Shown here piece by piece: positions 1-7,395 of a stretch of DNA of 15,385 nucleotides. The first letter of the stretch is position 1; each line of letters opens with the position of its first letter. The stretch comes from Candidatus Pelagibacter sp. TMED239 (GTDB lineage Bacteria > Pseudomonadota > Alphaproteobacteria > Pelagibacterales > Pelagibacteraceae). The stretch spans positions 1-15,385 of the forward strand of contig NHKK02000019.1 of NCBI GenBank assembly GCA_002169475.2, read 5' to 3'. The notes below the pieces were generated by a model. The model was not told the origin of the DNA. It saw only the letters and a program-made list of their open reading frames with translations, and ran no database searches. The position numbers were made by a program, and so were the translations under genes.

Positions 1-1
1 A

Positions 2-1138
2 TCTAAGGCTTGGTATGCTGCTCCTTCTGTAATAATAATATTTTATTTTTTAAATATCCTCGGTCAGTTCATCTCATCTGCCAACAGAGGAAAGGAAGAA
101 GATTCAAAACTAGATGTTATTAAATGGGGTATTAGTGAGAGAGTTGGGTTTATTTTTATATATCTTAGTTTAAAATATTTTTTGGAATCAGAATTTATTC
201 TTCCTATATTTTTAATAACTTATGCAGTGTTTGTTTATAGTGCAGGAGCAATTCTTCCGGCTTATTTTGATTTAGTTTCTAGAGTTTTATACAAGCATAG
301 GGCGATATTTTTTGCTGCTAATCTCACTACAGGCTCCTTAGCTGGATTTTTAGTCTCTAGATATGTTGATATTCAAATACAAGACAATGGTTTAATTGAG
401 GGATTTACCAGAGGTTTGTTACTTGTAATAATCATTACAACACTTTCTTTAATTCCACTCATATTGATTAGAGAACCTAAAAAAATTAATAATAAAAAAA
501 TAAGACTAACCATTAAATTAATTAATAAAAAACTTAACAATTGGTATCTAATTTTTAGAAATAGTAATGACGTAAAAGCAATAGCAACTTCAAATATAGT
601 AAGCGTTGTTCCAGAATCCATTACGCCTTTTTTTACTATTTGGTTAATAAATTTTTATTCAGTAAATGCAGACAGTATTGGAATATGGATTACCTTACTT
701 TTGATAAGTCAGAGCTTCGGTAGTTTCATTGTGCCAATAATTGCAACAAGATCAGGGTTTAAAATTACCTATATACTAGGTTTATCTTTTCATTTTATAG
801 CCAGTGTATTATTTATTTCTGACCCATTATTATTTCAAAATTTAATTTTTATTTGTGCTGGCTTAGGATCTGGAACATTTCTTACCTCACAAAGTAATAT
901 CTCAGTAGAAATCGGTTCAGTAGGTGATGCAGGAAATACAAATGCACTTCTTACAGCTTTTAGGTTACCGGGGCTAATTACTGGCCCATTTATTTTTGCA
1001 TATTTTGTAAATCTAGAGAATATTAATCTATTTTTGTATATTTCACTACTATCTTCGATTGCTGGAATTTTAATAATGCAATTAAGAATGAAAAACAATA
1101 TCTTGCCCCAAGTTAGATTTTGGAGTAAAGATTCCTAA
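2..1138 (+). CDS. MFS transporter, 5' end outside window
   Basis: The reading frame is open from base 2 to the TAA at 1136-1138 (378 codons), so the gene begins left of the window; a TTG at 182 is only an internal codon. The protein is a chain of hydrophobic segments. A basic/polar central loop just after an 'LIREPKK' segment looks like the cytoplasmic loop between the two six-helix halves of a major facilitator superfamily transporter. The visible part would hold roughly helices 3-12. The substrate cannot be read from sequence. Its stop overlaps, on the opposite strand, the stop of the small membrane protein encoded next to ribokinase, so it is close to a nucleoside-salvage cluster but convergently transcribed and not its operon partner. 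The family call is fairly sure; the function is open. Confidence 0.8.
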   Translation, partial: SKAWYAAPSVIIIFYFLNILGQFISSANRGKEEDSKLDVIKWGISERVGFIFIYLSLKYFLESEFILPIFLITYAVFVYSAGAILPAYFDLVSRVLYKHRAIFFAANLTTGSLAGFLVSRYVDIQIQDNGLIEGFTRGLLLVIIITTLSLIPLILIREPKKINNKKIRLTIKLINKKLNNWYLIFRNSNDVKAIATSNIVSVVPESITPFFTIWLINFYSVNADSIGIWITLLLISQSFGSFIVPIIATRSGFKITYILGLSFHFIASVLFISDPLLFQNLIFICAGLGSGTFLTSQSNISVEIGSVGDAGNTNALLTAFRLPGLITGPFIFAYFVNLENINLFLYISLLSSIAGILIMQLRMKNNILPQVRFWSKDS

Positions 1139-1407
1139 TTTCTTCCTTTATAAATAAAGGATAAACCGGCAACTAATACAATAATTGAAAGATACAAAGC
1201 AACACCTAATACTACACAAACAGCCGCCACAGTTAACAGCATAAAACCAGTTCTTTGATTGCTGTTAAAAGATGGTAGGTAATAAAAAATTTTGTTTAAT
1301 ATATGATTTTTATTTTTTAATCTTTTGTCATCTACCCAGAAGACTAAAAAAATTACAATGAAAGTAATTAATAAAATCATTTGTTCACGAAAAGGTAAAA
1401 CTATCAT
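1135..1407 (-). CDS. small membrane protein coupled to ribokinase, unknown function
   Basis: A 90-residue protein that I do not recognise. It has one hydrophobic segment at about residues 10-25, a basic linker rich in Lys and Asn at about 26-53, and a long hydrophobic stretch at about 54-85 that could form one long or two short helices. The C-terminal end is basic (KGRN). Its ATG shares one base with the ribokinase stop codon (TAATG arrangement), which suggests translational coupling and one minus-strand transcript. Its stop overlaps the stop of the convergent transporter by 4 nt. That the frame is used is supported by the coupled start and by codon choice like the neighbours. Homologs would be needed to say more. 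Confidence 0.65.
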   Translation of the reverse strand: MIVLPFREQMILLITFIVIFLVFWVDDKRLKNKNHILNKIFYYLPSFNSNQRTGFMLLTVAAVCVVLGVALYLSIIVLVAGLSFIYKGRN

Positions 1408-2279
1408 TATTTACAGTATGAAGATTGTGTACCAGGCCTAGTTACAGAATCGGATGCTCTTTCTATGCCTAATTTGATTGAATCTTCTATTGTAAAACCA
1501 GATGCTATTGCGTAAGAAAATGAACCAACAAAAGCATCTCCTGCTCCAGTCGTATCAATTGCGGCAACTTTTGGCGCACTAACTTTTTTTACAACACCAT
1601 TTTCTACATATGCCGCACCTTTTTCACCCAAGGTAACAATTAGATTAGATTTTATTGTTTCAGAATAATTGATTAAATTGTCATCTTCAAATGCGCTTAA
1701 ACCAGAAATAGTTTCAAACTCTACTTCATTAGGTATAAACCAATCAGTAGCACCCATGAGGTTGTCTGAAGGGATTTTCGCCGGAGCAGGATTTAAAATT
1801 GTTGTAATGCTGTTGGCTTTTGCATATTGAAAAACTTTTTCAGTTACTTCAAGCGGGATTTCAAATTGTCCAATTACAGCCTTTAAATCATCTATTTTTT
1901 TTACAGCTTCTACAGCTTTATCACTATTAATTAAATCATTTGCACCAGACACAACAATAATTCTGTTTTGTCCTGAGCTATCAACCCATATCGGAGCAAC
2001 CCCACTTGATCCAGATACTCTTTGAATGAAGTCAACATTAACGCCGCTTTTTTTATAATTATCTATAGTCATATCTGCATACACATCGTCTCCCAAGCAG
2101 GTTATCATATATGTTTCAGCACCCATAAGTCCTGACATAACGGCTTGATTTGCCCCTTTCCCCCCAAAACCCATTTTGTATTCATTTCCAAAAACAGTCT
2201 CACCATCGGAGGGCGTGTTATCTACATAAGCAATTTGATCAATATTAGAGCTACCTACAACACAGATTTTTGAAGTCAT
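1407..2279 (-). CDS. rbsK: ribokinase (PfkB family)
   Basis: A 290-residue PfkB-family sugar kinase that would phosphorylate D-ribose to ribose 5-phosphate with ATP in the cytoplasm. Diagnostic parts are the substrate-binding GGKGANQA motif near residue 40, the 'NPAPA' segment near residue 165 that is usual in ribokinases, 'TLGEKGA' in the ATP site, and DTTGAGDAF near residue 242 with the catalytic Asp of the anion hole. The length is slightly short for RbsK (about 305). The ATG at 2279 has no Shine-Dalgarno sequence but lies 6 nt after a consensus TATAAT box, so the mRNA may be leaderless. It is divergent from the Qng1-family gene and nucleoside hydrolase, whose reactions release ribose or ribose phosphate. 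Recycling of that ribose is a natural role. A related sugar or nucleoside kinase is the main alternative. Confidence 0.88.
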   Translation of the reverse strand: MTSKICVVGSSNIDQIAYVDNTPSDGETVFGNEYKMGFGGKGANQAVMSGLMGAETYMITCLGDDVYADMTIDNYKKSGVNVDFIQRVSGSSGVAPIWVDSSGQNRIIVVSGANDLINSDKAVEAVKKIDDLKAVIGQFEIPLEVTEKVFQYAKANSITTILNPAPAKIPSDNLMGATDWFIPNEVEFETISGLSAFEDDNLINYSETIKSNLIVTLGEKGAAYVENGVVKKVSAPKVAAIDTTGAGDAFVGSFSYAIASGFTIEDSIKLGIERASDSVTRPGTQSSYCK

Positions 2280-2285
2280 ACAAGA

Positions 2286-2291
2286 ATTATA
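2286..2291 (-). promoter_or_regulatory. -10 box of rbsK, leaderless
   Basis: On the minus strand the hexamer reads TATAAT and is followed by exactly 6 nt before the ATG of ribokinase, so transcription should start at or next to the A of the start codon. No clear -35 is seen. The whole divergent region to the Qng1 gene is only 49 bp, so the two promoters must share their upstream halves. Confidence 0.5.
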
Positions 2292-2315
2292 AAAATATTT
2301 TACTTTTTTATCTAC

Positions 2316-2321
2316 TATGAT
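2316..2321 (+). promoter_or_regulatory. -10 box of the Qng1/nucleoside hydrolase unit, leaderless
   Basis: TATGAT lies 7 nt before the ATG at 2329, with no Shine-Dalgarno sequence between. This is the geometry of a leaderless transcript. The -35 region would fall inside the ribokinase promoter, so one regulator could control both divergent units. No obvious operator palindrome was seen. Confidence 0.45.
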
Positions 2322-2328
2322 TTAAATT

Positions 2329-3309
2329 ATGGGAGTTAACTGGGAATCTAAAGTTTTAAAATCAATAGGGAATGTAATTGAAAATGCTGAACACCTATCA
2401 GTAAGTGAGCAAAATATAGAAATAGTTGCTGATTGGCTGGCGTATGAAGAGTTTGGACTTCCAAAAAATAATCAAACAAATAAAGATCCTGATAATTTTA
2501 TGCGAACCACAATGCTTATTAATACTTTGAATTTTGCTTTTACTGATTTCGATACTTCGATTAAGTATTCAATAGAACGAGATGGCAAGAGCCTTTCAGA
2601 CAGTGAAGCCATGTTTGCACAAGTGCATGAAGCAATAGATTCTGGAATCAATTTACTTAATGGTGAAGTATTAGAAAAGTTAACAATTGAAGAACTAGAA
2701 AAAATTTTCGAAGGAAATATTGAAATGCCAATGCTAAAAGAACGAGTAGAAATATTAAATGTGGTAGGTACAAAACTTGTAGATAGCTATGAAGGGGATT
2801 GGTTGAAGTTTATAAAAAATGGCCCACGAAAACTCTATTCAAATGGTGAGGGGTTAATTGAAAGATTAGTTTTAGAGTTTCCACGATTTAATGATTCTTC
2901 GATTTATTTAGATAAAGAGGTAAATTTTTATAAATTAGCACAATTAGCATTTTGGGGTATTCATGGAGAACTTGCTCATACGGGTTATTTTAGAATTGAA
3001 GACATGGAATCTATGACAGCATTTGCAGACTATATTGTACCGGTTGCTCTCATTGTCATGAAAATAACTCAATATTCAGATGAGTTAGAAGAAAAGATTA
3101 TGAATGGAAAAATGATAGAAAGAGATTCAAATGAAGAAATTGAGATACGTGCTGCTTCGATATATGCAACAGCAAAACTAACTGAGAGTGTGAACAGAAG
3201 AAGAAAAGATCTCGAAAGTTTAATAATACCCCAACTTGATTACCGACTTTGGAAGCATTACCATGCCACACACTTTCCTCACCATTTAACTTATACAACA
3301 ATGTATTAA
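2329..3309 (+). CDS. qng1: queuosine-5'-phosphate N-glycosylase/hydrolase (Qng1, DUF2419 family)
   Basis: A 326-residue protein recognised as the queuosine salvage family (DUF2419, Qng1). Members hydrolyse queuosine 5'-monophosphate to free queuine, the modified base used by tRNA-guanine transglycosylase, plus ribose 5-phosphate. The family signature is at the C-terminus: an acidic 'SNEEIEIRAAS' segment around residues 267-277, a 'DYRLW' segment at 304-308, and a His-rich, Thr-rich ending 'HHLTYTTMY' that closes the protein. Aromatic-rich stretches near residues 205-222 (LAQLAFWGIHGE) would belong to the helical glycosylase fold. The next gene, a nucleoside hydrolase, starts 1 nt downstream of the stop, and ribokinase is divergent. 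The family is best known from eukaryotes and is scattered in bacteria. The assignment is by recalled motif, not by search. Confidence 0.8.
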   Translation: MGVNWESKVLKSIGNVIENAEHLSVSEQNIEIVADWLAYEEFGLPKNNQTNKDPDNFMRTTMLINTLNFAFTDFDTSIKYSIERDGKSLSDSEAMFAQVHEAIDSGINLLNGEVLEKLTIEELEKIFEGNIEMPMLKERVEILNVVGTKLVDSYEGDWLKFIKNGPRKLYSNGEGLIERLVLEFPRFNDSSIYLDKEVNFYKLAQLAFWGIHGELAHTGYFRIEDMESMTAFADYIVPVALIVMKITQYSDELEEKIMNGKMIERDSNEEIEIRAASIYATAKLTESVNRRRKDLESLIIPQLDYRLWKHYHATHFPHHLTYTTMY

Positions 3310-3310
3310 T

Positions 3311-4279
3311 ATGACAAAAAGAAAATTTTTTATAGATACAGACACTGCATCTGATGATGCAGTCGCTTTACTCATGGCTCTAGAGACACCAGATGTAGAG
3401 GTATTAGGCGTTAGTATTGTGTCAGGAAATATGCCTGTAGAACAAGGAAGCATCAATGCTCGATACACTATTGAGCTATGTAAAAAAGATACATCGGTAT
3501 ATGTGGGCTATGACAAACCAATGGTAAAGAAAAGAGAACATGCAGATTGGTTCCATGGTCCTGATGGAATGGGAAATATGAATTATCCTGATCCAAAGTC
3601 TTCAGAAAACAAATCTGACTATAAAGAAGTGTTAAATACATTAATTAACCAATATCCTAATGAAATTACAGTAGTTACTCTCGGTCCTTTAACAAATCTA
3701 GGACAATTTGTGCTGGAGTACCCCGAGTCGTATCAAAAAATAAAAGATATATATATTATGGGAGGAGCCTCAACTACAGTTGGAAATGTCACTCCAGCTT
3801 CTGAATACAACATTTGGTGTGATCCAGAAGCAGCAGACATTGTTTTTCAATCAGGCCACTCAGATATAACTATGATCGGTTGGGAGCTTTGTAGAGGTGG
3901 AGCAAACTTAACAGAGAGTGAAATGGATTTTGTATACAGTTTTAAGACAGCAAAAGGAGATTTTGCAATTGATTGTAACAAGCATGCTCTAGATTCAAGC
4001 CAAAATTGGCTTGGTGATCCGGGTTTAGGATTACCAGATCCGGTTGCAATGGCAGTCGCATTAAATAAAAAGGTAGTACTTAAAGCAGGTAGGCATAATG
4101 TAAAAATTGTACTTGATGGCCCAGCACGAGGAATGACTATAGTTGATGAACTAAATGTTGGTGAGAGCGAACCTCATATAGATGAAAATTGGTCACACAC
4201 TACTAAAAATATCAATGTTATTTGGGAAATTAATAATCAGGAGTGGAAAGAAACTCTATATAAAACTTTAAAAAACTAG
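3311..4279 (+). CDS. nucleoside hydrolase (IU-NH superfamily), possible queuosine hydrolase
   Basis: A 322-residue inosine-uridine nucleoside hydrolase-fold enzyme, expected to cleave the N-glycosidic bond of a ribonucleoside to base plus ribose. The calcium/ribose site is intact: DTDTASDD at residues 9-16 (D11, D15 and D16 equivalent to the family's metal aspartates), the 'TLGPLTNL' segment near 123, 'IMGGA' near 149, an Asn in 'SEYNIWCDPEAA' near 165-175, and D243 in LPDPVAM. The residue before D243 is Pro, where purine-type group I enzymes carry the leaving-group His, so base preference is unlikely to be plain inosine or uridine. A nucleoside-hydrolase-family queuosine hydrolase (QueK) is known in bacteria. 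The operon with a Qng1 homolog makes that reading attractive but unproven. The stop overlaps msrA's stop by 4 nt. Confidence 0.85.
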   Translation: MTKRKFFIDTDTASDDAVALLMALETPDVEVLGVSIVSGNMPVEQGSINARYTIELCKKDTSVYVGYDKPMVKKREHADWFHGPDGMGNMNYPDPKSSENKSDYKEVLNTLINQYPNEITVVTLGPLTNLGQFVLEYPESYQKIKDIYIMGGASTTVGNVTPASEYNIWCDPEAADIVFQSGHSDITMIGWELCRGGANLTESEMDFVYSFKTAKGDFAIDCNKHALDSSQNWLGDPGLGLPDPVAMAVALNKKVVLKAGRHNVKIVLDGPARGMTIVDELNVGESEPHIDENWSHTTKNINVIWEINNQEWKETLYKTLKN

Positions 4280-4878
4280 TCTTCTCTCCAGGTGTTTTCT
4301 AGATATCCTTTCCTTCCACTTGCCTGAGCATACATTTGATAACGCATACTTTGTTTTTTATAGAAATCTTGATGATATTCTTCAGCAATATAAAATTCTG
4401 GTGCCACAGTAATTGCAGTGACAATAGGTTTATTAAATTTTCCAGAACTTTCTAACTCAACTTTTGATTTTTCAGCTAGTTTTTTTTGATTTCCCCCAAT
4501 AGTAAATATTTCTGTTCTGTATTGGGTTCCAACATCGGCAAATTGATAATTTAATGCTGTTGGGTCAATATTTCTCCAAAAAACCTCTAATAATTCTTCA
4601 TAGCTGACGACTTCAGGATCATAAAGTATCTCAACAACTTCTGCATGACCAGTTGTACCAGTAGTGACTTCTTCATATGTTGGATTTTCTACACTGCCAC
4701 CCATATATCCTGATGTAGCTTCAATTACTCCATCTAAGTCTTCAAAAGGTGGTTCCATACACCAAAAGCAGCCTCCTGCGAAGTAAGCCTTTTCGTAACC
4801 TTCACTCATATTCTTCTCCACTGTAGCTACTGAACATGATACTAATATTAATAACAAAGAGATTTTTAAATAACTCAT
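4276..4878 (-). CDS. msrA: peptide-methionine (S)-S-oxide reductase, probable lipoprotein
   Basis: A 200-residue MsrA that reduces methionine-S-sulfoxide in damaged proteins. The catalytic motif GCFWCMEPPF starts at residue 36, with catalytic C37 and a second Cys at C40. 'TSGYMGG' and a downstream 'HAEVVEI' segment complete the family core, and the protein ends in 'GYLENTWRED'. The first 23 residues form a short lipoprotein signal: a basic start, a hydrophobic core, and the lipobox L-V-S-C at 12-15. This form would therefore be anchored outside the membrane. The ATG at 4878 has no Shine-Dalgarno sequence but lies 6 nt after a TAACAT box. A second ATG (residue 24, at 4809) follows a GGAG with 6 nt spacing and would give a cytoplasmic enzyme. 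The 3' end overlaps the nucleoside hydrolase stop. Confidence 0.92.
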   Translation of the reverse strand: MSYLKISLLLILVSCSVATVEKNMSEGYEKAYFAGGCFWCMEPPFEDLDGVIEATSGYMGGSVENPTYEEVTTGTTGHAEVVEILYDPEVVSYEELLEVFWRNIDPTALNYQFADVGTQYRTEIFTIGGNQKKLAEKSKVELESSGKFNKPIVTAITVAPEFYIAEEYHQDFYKKQSMRYQMYAQASGRKGYLENTWRED

Positions 4879-4884
4879 AGAAGA

Positions 4885-4890
4885 ATGTTA
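4885..4890 (-). promoter_or_regulatory. possible -10 box of msrA, leaderless
   Basis: The minus strand reads TAACAT exactly 6 nt before the msrA ATG, giving a leaderless arrangement like that of rbsK. The hexamer is a poor match to TATAAT but fits TANNNT. No -35 is recognised. Confidence 0.3.
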
Positions 4891-4947
4891 TTGCTTAAAT
4901 ATCTAAAACCTAAATTAAAAAATAGTTTTAAAAAAATAAGTTAGATA

Positions 4948-4953
4948 TATAAT
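4948..4953 (+). promoter_or_regulatory. -10 box of panB
   Basis: A perfect TATAAT, which would start transcription near 4960 and give a leader of about 30 nt. Unlike the leaderless genes nearby, panB has a purine-rich AGAGAGGAA ribosome-binding stretch just before its ATG. No strong -35 hexamer is seen in the AT-rich upstream sequence. Confidence 0.45.
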
Positions 4954-4991
4954 TAAATTAATCCTTTGACCTATAAGGCAGAGAGAGGAAT

Positions 4992-5855
4992 ATGAAAATA
5001 ACAGTACCTAAAATATTGGATTTAAAATCTAAACGTCAGATAACAATGATGACAGCTTATGATTTTCCTACATCAAAAGCTATTTCGGAAGCAGGAATTG
5101 ACGTAATATTAGTGGGTGATTCATTAGCCCAAGTTGTTTTAGGACACGATGATACCTTGTCCGTAACCATGGATGAAATGCTACATCATGTCAAAGCTGT
5201 TACACGAGCAAAACCAGACAGTCTTGTTGTTGCGGACATGCCATATATGAGTTATCACACTTCAAAAAAAGAGGCTATAAAAAATGCTGCAAGGTTTATT
5301 CAAGAGGGTAATGCTGATGCAGTTAAGCTTGAAGGTGGCTTTAAAAGAAAAGATGTAATTGAATCAATAATAAATGCAGAAATTCCTGTTATGGGACATT
5401 TAGGGTTAACTCCCCAATCAAAAAACATGATGGGTGGATACAAGGTTCAAGGCAAAACTTTAGAATTAGCAACTGAATTGTTAGAAGAAGCTGTTTTATT
5501 AGAAAATTTGGGATGCTTTTCTATGGTACTTGAGGGAGTACCTTCAGTTGTTGCTGAAGTACTTACAGAAAAAGTTTCAATACCGACTATAGGCATAGGA
5601 GCAGGAGTAAATGTTGATGGGCAAGTATTGGTATTCCATGATTTTGTTGGAATGAAGTCAAAAGAATATATAGATGCTAAATTTGTAAAAAGATACTCAA
5701 ACCAACATGAACAAGTTGTAAAAGCTCTAGAACATTTTAAAAAAGAAGTAGAAAATAAGGAATTTCCAACTGAACATCACTCATATGAAGCAGGCGAAAT
5801 AACGCAAAATGATATTAAAGAGTGGAAAAAAGAAATTAAAAAAATTCTGTCATAG
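4992..5855 (+). CDS. panB: 3-methyl-2-oxobutanoate hydroxymethyltransferase
   Basis: A 287-residue PanB, the enzyme that adds a hydroxymethyl group from 5,10-methylene-tetrahydrofolate to 2-oxoisovalerate to make ketopantoate, the first committed step to pantothenate and CoA. Family marks in order are 'MMTAYDFPTS' near residue 19, 'VGDSLAQVVLGH' near 41 with a metal Asp, 'VADMPYMSY' near 80 with the second metal Asp, 'DAVKLEGG' near 110, 'VMGHLGLTPQS' near 132, and 'TIGIGAG' near 199. The length is somewhat over the usual 260-270 because of a Lys/Glu-rich C-terminal tail. It stands alone with its own promoter; no panC or panD is within the window. The cytoplasmic decameric TIM-barrel form is expected from the family. 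Confidence 0.96.
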   Translation: MKITVPKILDLKSKRQITMMTAYDFPTSKAISEAGIDVILVGDSLAQVVLGHDDTLSVTMDEMLHHVKAVTRAKPDSLVVADMPYMSYHTSKKEAIKNAARFIQEGNADAVKLEGGFKRKDVIESIINAEIPVMGHLGLTPQSKNMMGGYKVQGKTLELATELLEEAVLLENLGCFSMVLEGVPSVVAEVLTEKVSIPTIGIGAGVNVDGQVLVFHDFVGMKSKEYIDAKFVKRYSNQHEQVVKALEHFKKEVENKEFPTEHHSYEAGEITQNDIKEWKKEIKKILS

Positions 5856-5863
5856 TACACATG

Positions 5864-5869
5864 TAGTAT
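5864..5869 (+). promoter_or_regulatory. possible -10 box of the rpsF operon
   Basis: TAGTAT preceded directly by TG. Transcription from here would begin near 5876 and give a leader of about 50 nt that contains the hairpin at 5887-5900. The match is weak and no -35 is clear. The operon might also receive transcription from panB. Confidence 0.25.
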
Positions 5870-5886
5870 TAAATTAATAGGTACCT

Positions 5887-5900
5887 GCTTCGTAAGAAGC
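5887..5900 (+). promoter_or_regulatory. leader hairpin upstream of rpsF, candidate S6:S18 autoregulatory site
   Basis: GCTTC and GAAGC pair perfectly around a GTAA tetraloop (GNRA type), 27 nt before the rpsF start codon. The hairpin is followed by CCACG and then by the AGGAG ribosome-binding site at 5918-5922. It has no T-tract, so it is not an intrinsic terminator of panB. In many bacteria the rpsF leader carries an RNA structure bound by the S6:S18 complex for feedback control. The position fits, but I cannot confirm the known consensus here. Confidence 0.4.
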
Positions 5901-5927
5901 CACGTATAAGTGTCCATAGGAGAATAA

Positions 5928-6215
5928 ATGAATAAATATGACTTAGTCTCAATAGTGAGGCCAACTGCAGACGATACAGTCGTCGAATCAATACATAAAT
6001 CCATCACAGATGTTATCTCTAGTGCTGGTGGTAATGTATCTGAACAAGCCGTATGGCAAAAAAGAAAGTTTGCATATGAAATTGATACTTTCAAAGAAGG
6101 TATATACACAATAACCAGCTTTGACGGACCTGCAGAGGTTCCAGCAGAGCTTGATAGAGTGCTAAAAATATCTGATGATGTCATTAGACACAAAGTCTTA
6201 AAGATGGAAAGCTAG
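5928..6215 (+). CDS. rpsF: 30S ribosomal protein S6
   Basis: A 95-residue ribosomal protein S6. The N-terminal 'NKYDLVSIVRP' strand, the central 'WQKRKFAYEI' segment that corresponds to the conserved GRRKLAYPI region, and the C-terminal 'DDVIRHKVLKME' strand are all present, and the length is normal. S6 binds 16S rRNA as a pair with S18, whose gene lies two genes downstream. A good ribosome-binding site, AGGAG with 5 nt spacing, precedes the ATG. It is the first gene of the conserved rpsF-ssb-rpsR-rplI-dnaB operon. Confidence 0.96.
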   Translation: MNKYDLVSIVRPTADDTVVESIHKSITDVISSAGGNVSEQAVWQKRKFAYEIDTFKEGIYTITSFDGPAEVPAELDRVLKISDDVIRHKVLKMES

Positions 6216-6227
6216 AGGTATATAAAA

Positions 6228-6653
6228 ATGGTAGACAATACAGTAACAATAGTTGGAAACTTAACTGCTGATCCAGAAATCAGAGTAACTGATGGAGGAG
6301 CAACATTGGCAGAAATAAGAATTGCACAAAATAAAAATAAAAGAACTGCCGACGGTTCATGGGAACCAGGAGATCCAATGTATTTCCAAGGAACAGTTTG
6401 GAATGATATGGCAGAAAACGCCGCAGCTTCTCTACAAAAAGGAATGAGAGTGATAGTAGTTGGTAAATTGAATTACAGATCATGGGAAACACAAGATGGC
6501 CAAAACAGGTCAGTAGTTGATATATCAATTGACGAAATTGCTCCGAGCTTAAGATGGGCTAAAGCAAGCGTGGAAAGAGCATCTGGTGGAATGTCTTCTA
6601 GTCAAGAACCTGTTGCTAGAGAAAATTACGAAGAAGACGAAGCACCGTTTTAA
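6228..6653 (+). CDS. ssb: single-stranded DNA-binding protein
   Basis: A 141-residue SSB that coats single-stranded DNA in replication, repair and recombination. The OB-fold covers about residues 1-105, starting '[16 protein letters not shown]', with the central '[20 protein letters not shown]' helix region and the 'GKLNYRSW' strand. The '[11 protein letters not shown]' segment after the OB-fold resembles actinobacterial SSBs. A short Ser/Gly linker leads to the acidic tip EEDEAPF, which recruits partner proteins. The linker is short compared with most actinobacterial SSBs, in keeping with a streamlined genome. It lies 12 nt after rpsF, with AGAGG as a weak ribosome-binding site. Confidence 0.96.
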   Translation: MVDNTVTIVGNLTADPEIRVTDGGATLAEIRIAQNKNKRTADGSWEPGDPMYFQGTVWNDMAENAAASLQKGMRVIVVGKLNYRSWETQDGQNRSVVDISIDEIAPSLRWAKASVERASGGMSSSQEPVARENYEEDEAPF

Positions 6654-6664
6654 GGAGATTTATT

Positions 6665-6946
6665 ATGGCAAAGACTAAAAGAACTACAGCAAGAAGATCT
6701 TCAAAATATGAAGCTCCTAAACCAAGAAGAATTACTAAAAAACAGATAGAGAATGCAACATATAAAGATGTCAAATTATTAGAAAAGTTCATTTCTGATA
6801 GAGGAAAAATTCGATCTAGCTTGATAACTGGTATTACAAAGCAGGAGCAAGCAAAGGTTGCCAGACTAATCAAAGTAGCTAGAGAGTTAGCACTCTTGCC
6901 TTACGTAACTACGAGCACATACAAGCAAAGTTACAATAGACGATGA
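6665..6946 (+). CDS. rpsR: 30S ribosomal protein S18
   Basis: A 93-residue S18. The core '[20 protein letters not shown]' at about residues 38-57 and '[18 protein letters not shown]' near the C-terminus are typical. The N-terminal 30 residues are a basic extension rich in Arg, Lys and Thr that should contact rRNA. There are no cysteines, so this is the zinc-independent form. AAGGAG at 6652-6657 overlaps the ssb stop and gives a strong ribosome-binding site. The stop overlaps the rplI start (ATGA), so S18 and L9 translation are probably coupled. Confidence 0.96.
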   Translation: MAKTKRTTARRSSKYEAPKPRRITKKQIENATYKDVKLLEKFISDRGKIRSSLITGITKQEQAKVARLIKVARELALLPYVTTSTYKQSYNRR

Positions 6947-7395
6947 AATTAATCTTAAATTCAGATGTTAAGTCATTAGGACGTAAAGGCGATGTAGTCG
7001 AAGTTGCTAAAGGGTATGCAAGAAACTATCTCTTGCCTAAAAAATTAGCAATAGTAGCCACAACTAATAATTTAGACTTTGCTCAAAAACTACAAGAAAA
7101 AAGAAAAAAACAAGCTCAAGTAACTAATGAACTTGCGGAATCTATAATCACTGCTCTTGCTGATGCACGTATCGTCATTTCTCAAACTACTACTGATGAG
7201 GGAACGCTTTATGCTTCAATTAGCAATTTACAAATTGTAGAAGCTGTTGAAACATTTTCTGGGTTTAAGCTTGAAGAAGAACAGATTAATGTTGAAAACC
7301 AAGTTAAAGAAATAGGCTTACATACAGTAAAAGTTGTTTTAGGACCTGATACAAATTTTGAAATTACTCTAGAAATAGTTCCAGAAACAAAATAA
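6943..7395 (+). CDS. rplI: 50S ribosomal protein L9
   Basis: A 150-residue L9 of normal length, a 23S rRNA-binding protein that reaches out from the L1-stalk side of the large subunit. The N-terminal domain matches the family signature: '[21 protein letters not shown]' region followed by '[14 protein letters not shown]' at about residues 23-36. A long charged helix (about 41-75) links to the C-terminal domain that ends '[22 protein letters not shown]'. It starts within the rpsR stop (ATGA) and ends within the dnaB start (TAATG), so it is tightly coupled on both sides. Confidence 0.96.
   Translation: MKLILNSDVKSLGRKGDVVEVAKGYARNYLLPKKLAIVATTNNLDFAQKLQEKRKKQAQVTNELAESIITALADARIVISQTTTDEGTLYASISNLQIVEAVETFSGFKLEEEQINVENQVKEIGLHTVKVVLGPDTNFEITLEIVPETK

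Noticed and set aside
182..1138. TTG at 182 as the start of the MFS transporter
   Set aside because: The same frame is open to base 2 and encodes further transporter-like helices, so the gene is cut by the window edge.
4966..4977. TTGACC and TATAAG before panB as a -35/-10 pair
   Set aside because: The two hexamers are adjacent with no spacer, so they cannot form one promoter; TATAAT at 4948-4953 is preferred.
5777..6193. 138-codon minus-strand frame across the panB end and rpsF
   Set aside because: It lies antisense to two certain genes and to the rpsF leader, and its translation has no recognisable domain.
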